Part shown: positions 7,020-12,972 of the stretch, piece after piece
Layout of the letters: each line of letters opens with the position of its first letter
Numbering within the stretch: the first letter of the stretch is position 1
From: Deinococcus sp.
GTDB lineage: Bacteria > Deinococcota > Deinococci > Deinococcales > Deinococcaceae
Direction of reading: 5' to 3'
Length of the DNA: 24,793 nt
NCBI RefSeq assembly: GCF_018260405.1
Contig: NZ_JAGLBG010000037.1
Coordinates: forward strand, 1 to 24,793
Notes under the pieces: model-generated
Database searches by the model: none
The model's input: only the letters and a program-made list of their open reading frames with translations
Told to the model about the DNA's origin: nothing
Position numbers and translations under genes: made by a program

Positions 7020-7538
7020 CTACTTTTCTGACGAGCGGCGGCGACTGAACAGGCCACCTGTTGCCGGGGCCACGGCTGCCGTGCTCGGAGCCGCCACCGT
7101 CTCTAGCTCCTGGAGGGCCAGCCGTAACCAGTCGGGCACGTTGTTTTTCAGTTTGTTCAGGGCGATCCAGTGCGCCGTTTTCAGGTCGCTGGGCTGCGGG
7201 TTCAGAATACCCGAGCAGTATTCGGTGCCGAAAATCATGTTCAGGCGCAGGTGGGGCCGCGATTCGCTGCCTGCACGGACGACGTGGCTGCCGACCAGCC
7301 GCAGGTCGCTGACCGAAATGCCCACCTGAGACAGCAGGGTACGCCGTAGCGCCGTTTCGATGATGCCCAGCCCGGTGATGCTGGTCTGTAGGATCGTGCC
7401 GGGCAAACTCTGGGGGCCGCCGGGCAGCAGCAGCTTGTGGGGCCGTACCAGCAGCACCGTGTCGTGCTGTCGCACAAGCGCGAAGACCCCCACCTGATAG
7501 GTCAGGGCTTCGGCGTTCTGGGGTGCAGCCTGGGTCAA
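7020..7538 (-). CDS. Nudix-fold protein lacking the catalytic glutamates; TTG start
   Basis: 172 residues from a TTG start. This start is chosen because AGGAGA lies 8 bases upstream and the residues before it (Cys- and Pro-rich) do not look like protein sequence. The fold is Nudix-like: VGVFALVRQHDTVLLVRPHKLLLPGG (16-41), then a helix ending RRTLLSQVGI. Aligned to the Nudix box (GX5EX7REUXEEXGU), Arg66, Leu68, Gly73 and Ile74 are kept, but the three metal-binding glutamates of REUXEE read Thr67, Ser70 and Gln71, and the earlier Glu is also missing. Nudix enzymes hydrolyse nucleoside diphosphate derivatives; this one is probably not a normal hydrolase and may bind a nucleotide or regulate. The C-terminus is an Ala/Pro/Thr-rich tail ending in a basic stretch (FSRRRSSEK). 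The fold assignment is moderate. Confidence 0.75.
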   Translation of the reverse strand: MTQAAPQNAEALTYQVGVFALVRQHDTVLLVRPHKLLLPGGPQSLPGTILQTSITGLGIIETALRRTLLSQVGISVSDLRLVGSHVVRAGSESRPHLRLNMIFGTEYCSGILNPQPSDLKTAHWIALNKLKNNVPDWLRLALQELETVAAPSTAAVAPATGGLFSRRRSSEK

Positions 7539-7673
7539 AGTGCGTTTCTCCTGAACAGTGGGCGACGTGGGGTCTGGATAGAACCGGATAGGGTAGAGGG
7601 TGGCGGCACAAAAAGCCCGGCCAGAGCAGTTTACACTGCACTGAACCTGTTGACATCCGCCCTGATGGGTGTT

Positions 7674-7707
7674 ACCTGCCGGGTGATGCACTCTTTGCCC
7701 GGCAGGT
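7674..7707. repeat. Strong perfect hairpin upstream of the Nudix-like gene
   Basis: ACCTGCCGGG (7674-7683) and CCCGGCAGGT (7698-7707) form a perfect 10-bp GC-rich stem with a 14-base loop. It lies 136 bases before the TTG start of the Nudix-like gene and about 85 bases after the stop of the next gene on the same strand. No T-run follows on either strand, so it is not a classical terminator. Confidence 0.55.
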
Positions 7708-7759
7708 CCCTATAGACTCGCAGCGCTGCTGGCAGCGGCATATCTGGTGCTTTAGATTG

Positions 7760-7789
7760 GTGTGCCGGAATTGAGCGCAATCCGTATTA
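7760..7789 (-). repeat. Truncated copy of dispersed palindromic repeat (copy B)
   Basis: Read on the minus strand it begins TAATACGGATTGCGCTCAA, matching copy A and the end of the element at 12852. It starts 3 bases after the TAG stop of the gene at 7793, in the same orientation as that gene. Confidence 0.6.
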
Positions 7790-7792
7790 GCC

Positions 7793-8470
7793 CTAGCGGA
7801 CGCGTACAAGTGGGGGCGTCATGACTTGGGCCTGTAAAACGTGGCGCAGTTCCTCAAAAGCCGGGTCGTGTGCCGGGCTGGTCCAGGCGGGCGACTGCAC
7901 CAGCAAAATCCCGTTCAGCCTGTGGCGCCCGGGCCAGCGGGGATCACGGCCTGCACGCAGCAGCCGCACGCGCGGCATAAGCTCTGGCGCAAGCAGCGCG
8001 GCCACTTCCAACCGGGTGCGCTCCAGATCATAGCCCTCAGCAACCGGCAAAGTTGCGTGCCACGCCGGATACTGGCAGGTGTAGCGGGTAATCCGGCCCG
8101 CCGCCAGCGCCAGCCCTGCCCAGTTACCCGGCCTGACGCGGGTGCCGTCTCCCGAAAAGCTGGTCAGGTCGTGGTGCGAATCTATGTTCAGCACGTCCTG
8201 CGGCTCAAAACACTCCAGCCAGCTCCAGGCCTCGGCATGGCTCAGGGCCACCCAGGTCGGCACCCCGGCGTACTGCTCCAGTGCCCGCCAGGTGGGATAG
8301 AGCGGAAAGTCATGTTCCAAACTGCTCCAGTCGGTGCCGCCGCGCTTACGCAGCCGCTCACGCCAGACCTTCAGGCGGTCGGCCTCGCGGTCAGACGTGC
8401 CCCAGATCGGCGCGTCGAATACCAGTTCACGGGTGGCGCTGAAGGCGTCCCAGTCCACACTCAGTAACAT
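7793..8470 (-). CDS. Uncharacterised protein with D-x-H-H-D metal-site motif, arginase-like fold possible
   Basis: 225 residues, function not recognised. The start LLSVDWDAF puts an Asp-x-Asp (D6, D8) on an N-terminal strand, and VLNIDSHHDLTSF (93-105) gives D97-S-H-H-D101. In the arginase/deacetylase superfamily and some uncharacterised relatives, a strand ending in an Asp/His cluster (D-x-H-x-D) binds the metal, so a hydrolase of that fold is a reasonable guess but not proven. Other features are a charged N-terminal helix (about 28-45), Trp-rich segments (WVALSHAEAWSWL, 73-85) and no signal peptide or membrane segment. On the minus strand a TAAACT box ends 8 bases before the ATG, with no Shine-Dalgarno. 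It diverges from the BshB2-like gene by 29 bases. Confidence 0.8.
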   Translation of the reverse strand: MLLSVDWDAFSATRELVFDAPIWGTSDREADRLKVWRERLRKRGGTDWSSLEHDFPLYPTWRALEQYAGVPTWVALSHAEAWSWLECFEPQDVLNIDSHHDLTSFSGDGTRVRPGNWAGLALAAGRITRYTCQYPAWHATLPVAEGYDLERTRLEVAALLAPELMPRVRLLRAGRDPRWPGRHRLNGILLVQSPAWTSPAHDPAFEELRHVLQAQVMTPPLVRVR

Positions 8471-8499
8471 CGCCCCGCAGTTTAGGAGAACGGAGCCGT
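8465..8499. promoter_or_regulatory. Divergent start region: minus-strand -10 and plus-strand ribosome binding site
   Basis: On the minus strand TAAACT (8479-8484) lies 8 bases before the ATG at 8470. On the plus strand TAACAT (8465-8470) is a possible -10, and AGGAG (8484-8488) plus CGGAG (8491-8495) precede the ATG at 8500. No convincing -35 was found for either direction. Confidence 0.35.
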
Positions 8500-9153
8500 A
8501 TGCTGTTGAACATGAAACTGCTGCTTATAGTTCCCCACCCCGACGACGAAGTCTACGGCGCGTCGGGCACCCTGATGACCTACTTACAAGAAGGCCACGA
8601 GTGCGGTCTGGTCACCCTGACACGCGGTGAGGCGGGCCGCACCCTGGGCCTGTGCGAAGGCCCCGAGGAACTGGCCCGGATGCGCCAGGTCGAACTGGCT
8701 GCCTGCCTCGACGTGATCGGTCTGAAGGTTCACGAGCAGCACCAGTTTCCCGACAAGCACCTGAGAGAGCAGCCCCGCGAGCCGCTGATCGAGGTGGCCC
8801 GCGACGCCATGCTGCGCCACCGCCCCGAGATCGTGCTGACCTTTCCGCCCAACGGCAGCAACGGCCACCCCGACCACGTGACGACCCACGAGGCGGTTAA
8901 GGCCGCCTGGGACAGCCTACCGGAAGGCCAGCGCCCCCGCCTGTGGTATTACGCCAACGACAGCGCCCCCGAAAACGAGGAACTGCTGACCCTGTGGCTC
9001 CGGCCCAATGTCCGCCATGAGGTCGGCGCGTTCATGACCCGCAAGCTGCACGCAATTGCCTGCCACCGCACCCAGGCTCTGAGCACGGTGGACTTTATTC
9101 GCAAGTTTCCTGACCGGATCGCCCAGGAAACCTTCTATGAGGTCAGCGAATAG
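8500..9153 (+). CDS. PIG-L/LmbE-family deacetylase, BshB2-like (bacillithiol biosynthesis)
   Basis: 217 residues, typical of BshB-type zinc deacetylases that remove acetyl from N-acetylglucosaminyl-malate on the way to bacillithiol, the low-molecular-weight thiol used by Deinococcus. The zinc site is intact: VPHPDDEVYG (His13, Asp16 ligands; Asp15 catalytic) and GHPDHVTTHEA (His123 ligand, His126). The TRGEAGRTLG segment (41-50) is also typical. A second ATG lies four codons in (8512) and is equally possible; both have purine-rich sequence upstream. No bshA or bshC is in the window. A related N-acetyl-sugar deacetylase with another substrate cannot be excluded. Confidence 0.85.
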   Translation: MLLNMKLLLIVPHPDDEVYGASGTLMTYLQEGHECGLVTLTRGEAGRTLGLCEGPEELARMRQVELAACLDVIGLKVHEQHQFPDKHLREQPREPLIEVARDAMLRHRPEIVLTFPPNGSNGHPDHVTTHEAVKAAWDSLPEGQRPRLWYYANDSAPENEELLTLWLRPNVRHEVGAFMTRKLHAIACHRTQALSTVDFIRKFPDRIAQETFYEVSE

Positions 9154-9223
9154 GCCAGGCCGCCGGGGGCCGGAAGAACCTGTGAACCTGTCCGCCGCCA
9201 CCACATCCTCCCCGCCCAGCGGG

Positions 9224-9229
9224 TAGTCT
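9224..9229 (+). promoter_or_regulatory. -10 box for leaderless transcription of the HAD gene
   Basis: TAGTCT fits TANNNT and is followed by exactly 6 bases (AATAAA) and the ATG at 9236. There is no Shine-Dalgarno. Confidence 0.55.
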
Positions 9230-9235
9230 AATAAA

Positions 9236-9898
9236 ATGGCTTACCGTGGACTGATTCTGGATGTAGATGGCACCCTGGTGGACAGTAACGACGGCCATGC
9301 CCGCGCCTGGGTAGCGGCGTTCAGGGACGAGGGTTTCGGTGTGCTTTTTGAACAGGTGCGCCCGCTGATCGGCCAGGGCGGCGATCAGGTCGTGCCCGAG
9401 CTGACCAGCGTGAAGGTCGGCACCCCGCAGTTCGACCGGCTGGTTGAGGGGTGGGAAAAGCATTTCGTGGCGGAGGAACTGGGCAAGGTAAAGCCTCAGC
9501 CCGGCGCAAAGGCCCTGGTCGAGGCGCTGCTGGCACGCGGCTATCAGTTGATCGTGGGGTCCTCGGGCGAAGACGAGATCGTCGAGCAGCTACTGCAACT
9601 GGCCGGGGTCGCCCAACTCCTGCCCAACCGCGTCCACTCGGATGAGATCAGGGCCAGCAAGCCCGAACCCGACATCATTCAGGTGGCGCTGGGCAAACTG
9701 GGCCTGGGTAAAGAGGAAGTGCTGATGGTCGGGGATACCCCTTTTGACATCGAGGCGGCGCGGCGCAGCGGAGTCGGTACTGTTGCCCTGCGCTGCGGCG
9801 GCGACGACCGCCTGGACGGTGCGGTGGCGGTGTTCGACAGCCCCGCCGACTGGAGTAGCAAACTCGACTGGCCGCCACTGGGAACGGCTAAAGGCTAA
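9236..9898 (+). CDS. HAD-superfamily phosphatase (subfamily IA, phosphoglycolate-phosphatase-like)
   Basis: 220 residues, cytoplasmic. All HAD motifs are visible: motif I LILDVDGTLVD (nucleophile Asp9, acid Asp11), motif II VGSSG (Ser109), motif III Lys142 in RASKPEPD, and motif IV VGDTPFDIEAA (Asp167, Asp171). The helical cap between motifs I and II (about 20-85) fits subfamily IA, which includes phosphoglycolate phosphatase and beta-phosphoglucomutase-like enzymes; the exact substrate cannot be read. The start is supported by the TANNNT box 6 bases upstream. A 5-bp hairpin (GTAGC-TTC-GCTAC, 9899-9911) follows the stop, before the next gene's own -10 box. Confidence 0.88.
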   Translation: MAYRGLILDVDGTLVDSNDGHARAWVAAFRDEGFGVLFEQVRPLIGQGGDQVVPELTSVKVGTPQFDRLVEGWEKHFVAEELGKVKPQPGAKALVEALLARGYQLIVGSSGEDEIVEQLLQLAGVAQLLPNRVHSDEIRASKPEPDIIQVALGKLGLGKEEVLMVGDTPFDIEAARRSGVGTVALRCGGDDRLDGAVAVFDSPADWSSKLDWPPLGTAKG

Positions 9899-9928
9899 GT
9901 AGCTTCGCTACCGCCGGGGCCAGCACAC

Positions 9929-9934
9929 TATGCT
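9929..9934 (+). promoter_or_regulatory. -10 box for leaderless transcription from a GTG start
   Basis: TATGCT ends exactly 6 bases before the GTG at 9941, with no Shine-Dalgarno (intervening bases GTCGGG). It supports the GTG start of the membrane-anchored PIG-L gene. Confidence 0.5.
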
Positions 9935-9940
9935 GTCGGG

Positions 9941-10990
9941 GTGAGTCTTCCGGCGCAGGCGACCCCACCGCGCAAGCGGATTGATCTGGGGTTTTTGCGG
10001 CGCTGGCAGAAAACCTATGTGTGGCTGCTCCTCGCCATGATGTCGCTGGCCCTGGCCTCAGCCATCAACGGCTGGCGGTCTTTTGTTCCGGCTCAGGTGG
10101 TGCTTAACCGCCAGGATCAGCTGGGGCAGGAGCTGCCGGTGCAATCGCCCTTGCCGGGGCCGATTCTGGTGCTGTCTGCGCACCCCGACGACGAGACCCT
10201 GGGCGCGGCGGGCATCATTCAAGACGCGCTGAGTCGGGGACAGCAGGTCTGGGTCGTGTTCATGACCAGCGGCGACGCTTTTCCCTGGACTCCGGCCTAC
10301 GTGCAGCGCTTTTGGGACGGCGGCGTAGCGATCAGGGCCTACGGCGCCCGCCGCATGGACGAGGCGCGGGCCGCCGCCGGGGTGCTGGGGGTTCCGGCCA
10401 GTCACGTGCTGTTCCTGGGGTTTCCGGACCGTGGCCTGACCCGTATGGAAAACCAGTACCTGACCACGCCCTTTTTCAGCCCGAGTACGCGGGTGAGCCG
10501 GGTGCCGTATCAAGACGCCCTGCGCCCGGACGCGCCTTACACCGGGCAGCAGGTCGAGCGCGAACTGCAACTTATCGCGCGGATGGTCAGGCCCAAAATT
10601 ATCCTGACGACCAGCGTGCTCGATCATCACCCCGACCACCGGGCCACCGCGCACGCCGCCGTGCGACTGGCCGACGAGATCGGGGCGCGGGTCTTCTTTT
10701 TCCCCGTTCACGACGGTCTGGAATGGCCCATTCCTAAGGGGAACCACCCCGATCTGGGACTGTACCCGCCGCGTGCCCAGGAACAGGGCGGAGTCTGGCG
10801 GCGCTTTCCGCTGACCGGGGAACAGGAAGAAACCAAAGGCGACGCCGTCAGCGTCTACCGATCGCAGACGCTGGTGCTGGGGCGCTTCATGTGGGCCTTC
10901 GTGCGCCGCAACGAGCTGCTGCGGCCCGCCGAGGCCGGGGCTGGGGCTGGGCAAACGAGTAGTGGGCAAACTGGGGAAGACAGGCCTTGA
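9941..10990 (+). CDS. Membrane-anchored PIG-L/LmbE-family deacetylase
   Basis: 349 residues from GTG. A short basic N-terminus is followed by one transmembrane helix (about 26-44, VWLLLAMMSLALASAI), so the catalytic domain is probably outside the cytoplasmic membrane. The PIG-L zinc site is intact: LVLSAHPDDETLGAAG (about 76-91) and LDHHPDHRATAHAAV downstream. The FMTSGDAF segment matches the TxGD/E motif of the family. The family deacetylates N-acetylglucosamine in glycoconjugates or thiol precursors. With a membrane anchor and no bacillithiol context, an envelope glycan or glycolipid substrate is inferred. The C-terminus is a low-complexity Ala/Gly/Thr/Gln tail. The stop overlaps the start of the following Yip1-like gene by 4 bases. 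Confidence 0.85.
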   Translation: MSLPAQATPPRKRIDLGFLRRWQKTYVWLLLAMMSLALASAINGWRSFVPAQVVLNRQDQLGQELPVQSPLPGPILVLSAHPDDETLGAAGIIQDALSRGQQVWVVFMTSGDAFPWTPAYVQRFWDGGVAIRAYGARRMDEARAAAGVLGVPASHVLFLGFPDRGLTRMENQYLTTPFFSPSTRVSRVPYQDALRPDAPYTGQQVERELQLIARMVRPKIILTTSVLDHHPDHRATAHAAVRLADEIGARVFFFPVHDGLEWPIPKGNHPDLGLYPPRAQEQGGVWRRFPLTGEQEETKGDAVSVYRSQTLVLGRFMWAFVRRNELLRPAEAGAGAGQTSSGQTGEDRP

Positions 10991-11580
10991 CCCGCTTTCA
11001 GCGCCTGCGCGAACGCTCCCGTGAAACCTTTAGCCAAATGTGGGGGGACGGCGTCGATATCCTCGAATATCAGGACGCCGAAATGATTCGCAACCGCGCC
11101 ACGTTTGCCGGTCGCTCGGTGCTGCGCCGCAGCCTGGGCTTCGTGGTTCTGGCGGCGCTCCTCAATTGCCTCTTTGCGCTGGCGGTGGGCATCATCACGG
11201 GAACGGCGTTCGAGTCGGTCTACCGCAGCATCCTCAGTTTCATGTTCACCTTCGTGGTCAATACCGGCGTCGCTTTCGTGGTCGGGCGGCTGCTGGGGGG
11301 GCGCGGGGGCTTCCGGCAATTCGTGTATATCTCGGCGCTGTACGCCGTCCCGCTGCAAGCCGTCGAGGCCGTGCTGACCGTGGTCTGTAGTCTGATTCCA
11401 GTGATCGGCTTTTACCTGCTGCTGGTGCTGTCCGTGCTCTCGGCGCTGGCCCGGCTGTACCTGTCGAATCTGGTCACGCAGGCCATGATGCAGTTTCCGC
11501 AGCGCTGGCAGCGCACCGTGATGTTTGTGGTGCTGGTCGCCCTAGCGCTTCTCAAGGGCGGGGCCAGCGTCCTGACCTGA
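10987..11580 (+). CDS. Yip1-like multi-pass membrane protein; TTG start overlapping the upstream stop
   Basis: 197 residues from TTG, in a TTGA overlap with the stop of the PIG-L gene, which implies translational coupling. An amphipathic N-terminal region (about 1-45, with MWGDGVDILEYQDAEMIRN) is followed by about five hydrophobic segments (around 50-70, 78-100, 112-135, 137-158 and 178-195). The layout and the GxGGRGGFRQFVYISALYAVPLQ segment resemble bacterial YIP1-family proteins, whose function is poorly known. It probably sits in the cytoplasmic membrane beside the membrane-bound deacetylase. The family call is moderate; the membrane topology is clear. Confidence 0.75.
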   Translation: MTRFQRLRERSRETFSQMWGDGVDILEYQDAEMIRNRATFAGRSVLRRSLGFVVLAALLNCLFALAVGIITGTAFESVYRSILSFMFTFVVNTGVAFVVGRLLGGRGGFRQFVYISALYAVPLQAVEAVLTVVCSLIPVIGFYLLLVLSVLSALARLYLSNLVTQAMMQFPQRWQRTVMFVVLVALALLKGGASVLT

Positions 11581-11803
11581 GCGCTGTTTATCCCGGCCCC
11601 GAAAGGATGGCCCAACCTTTCAATAACCGTGAGCAGCGGATGCCTGCCCCGATGAAGCGGGAGCCAAAAGCTTTGTTGGGCGTCAGAGCAGGGCAGAGGG
11701 GCAAGAGGGCTGGAGCACGAGGGCTGGAACAACAGCGTCACTTTCAGGATAGTCCAGTTTTGCGCCGTGCCCGAATCCTGCCGCCTGCCTTTACCACCGG
11801 GCT

Positions 11804-12544
11804 TTACTCATTGGCCTGCCCAGGCAATTGCCAGTCGATTGGAGATTCCCCGGCCTCTTCCAGAGCCGCATTGACCCTGGAAAAGGGGCGCGTGCCGAAG
11901 AACTTGGCCTCGCTGAGTGGGCTGGGATGGGCCGATTCGATCATCACGTGCTGGGAGCCGGTGATCAGTCTGGCTTTTTTGCGGGCATAGGCCCCCCACA
12001 GCACGAACACCACGCGCTGGGGCCTGGCATTGACGGCCCGGATCACGGCGTCAGTCATCTGTTCCCAGCCCCGGCCCTGATGGCTGTTGGCCTGCCCGGC
12101 CCGCACGGTCAGCACAGCATTAAGCATCAGCACGCCCTGCTGCGCCCAGGGCCGCAGGTCGCCGTCTCTGGGCGGCGTAAAACCGGGAATGTCGTTTTGC
12201 AACTCCTTGAAGATGTTTCGCAGGCTGGGCGGAATACGCACGGCAGGCCGCACCGAAAAACTCAGGCCGTGGGCCTGACCGGGGCCGTGGTAGGGGTCCT
12301 GCCCCAGAATCATGACCTTGACCTTACTCAGCGGAGTGTACCGTAGCGCATTGAACACGTCCGGCGCGGGTGGGTAAATGGTGTGCTCACGGCGCTCTTG
12401 CACCAGAAAATCGCGCAGCTCATAAAAGTAGGGCGCGGCAAATTCGGCGGCCAGCGCCTCTTTCCAGTCTGCGGGCAGGTCGGCGGGAAACAGGGGTTTG
12501 GGGGCCTCGGGGTGCAGGCCGAATAGGTCGGTTTGATTGCTCAT
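11804..12544 (-). CDS. ung: Uracil-DNA glycosylase (family 1)
   Basis: 246 residues. It removes uracil from DNA as the first step of base excision repair. Motif A is MILGQDPYHGPGQAHGLSFSV (catalytic Asp83); RPWAQQGVLMLNAVLTV and AGQANSHQGRGWE follow; motif B is SAHPSPLS (His206). The start at 12544 was chosen because MSNQTDLFG fits the family length. The upstream open frame runs through a palindromic repeat and has no family similarity. The ribosome binding site is weak (AAGG, 7 bases before ATG). A promoter could not be placed with confidence; the region upstream is filled by the 12703-12852 element. Confidence 0.96.
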   Translation of the reverse strand: MSNQTDLFGLHPEAPKPLFPADLPADWKEALAAEFAAPYFYELRDFLVQERREHTIYPPAPDVFNALRYTPLSKVKVMILGQDPYHGPGQAHGLSFSVRPAVRIPPSLRNIFKELQNDIPGFTPPRDGDLRPWAQQGVLMLNAVLTVRAGQANSHQGRGWEQMTDAVIRAVNARPQRVVFVLWGAYARKKARLITGSQHVMIESAHPSPLSEAKFFGTRPFSRVNAALEEAGESPIDWQLPGQANE

Positions 12545-12972
12545 GGGTGCGCCTTTTTTGGAGACCGTGAGAAGAGTTCGGGTTGGCTGCGTGCTCTCCT
12601 GTGGCCCGTAGCCGGAGTTCCTGGGAAACTTTCTCCCGTCATACGGACTGCCGTGTGTTTCGTTGACAACTTGCCAATGCACTGGGTGGTCAACTCCACG
12701 CCCGGAATCCGTATAATACGGATTCCGATTGATTCGGTGCAGTTCCGAATCAATCTGAGCGGATGCGAGTAGGAACAGCATACGGATTCTGCGGTATGGA
12801 GCCGCAGGCGGCGCTTTTCCGCCTGTGGTGGAATTTAGCGGAATCTGTATAAGGTATACGCGCCCGGCCTTAGTTTCAAATAGGCCGCACGCAAATGGGC
12901 CACACGCCAAAGCAGACCACCCCGGAAGATGGCCTGCCCTGTCCGCGCTGCCCAGAAGTGCCAGGCGGAGCG
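12545..12972. other. Intergenic region between the 821-residue DUF11 gene and ung
   Basis: No gene supported. It holds the 150-base palindromic repeat element (12703-12852) and a short inverted repeat GTTGAC/GTCAAC (12662-12694). A 6-bp hairpin CGGCCT/AGGCCG (12865-12887) lies downstream of the 821-residue gene and could aid termination, but has no T-run. Open frames across this region are short and follow the repeat. Confidence 0.6.
12703..12852 (-). repeat. Composite palindromic intergenic repeat (small-repeat-element type)
   Basis: The segment contains several nested inverted repeats. These are a perfect 25-base palindrome CGGAATCCGTAT-A-ATACGGATTCCG (12703-12727), a perfect 11-bp hairpin GATTGATTCGG/CCGAATCAATC (12727-12755), and a long imperfect hairpin whose ends are ATACGGATTCTGC (12780-12792) and GCGGAATCTGTAT (about 12838-12850). 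Inside the last is CCGCAGGCGG/CCGCCTGTGG. Size and style recall the small non-coding repeats of Deinococcus radiodurans; this is from memory and not checked by alignment. No transposase gene is present. Confidence 0.75.

Noticed and set aside
11581..11803. Possible small gene or terminator between the Yip1-like gene and ung
   Set aside because: Only a short direct repeat (GAGGGCTGGA, twice near 11706-11727) and frames without start signals; nothing supportable.
12712..12717. Perfect TATAAT on the plus strand
   Set aside because: It is the centre of the 25-base palindrome. No -35 lies at 16-18 bases and no plus-strand gene follows.
12545..12910. N-terminal extension of ung through the intergenic repeat
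   Set aside because: The translated repeat is not protein-like, and family length is met by the start at 12544.
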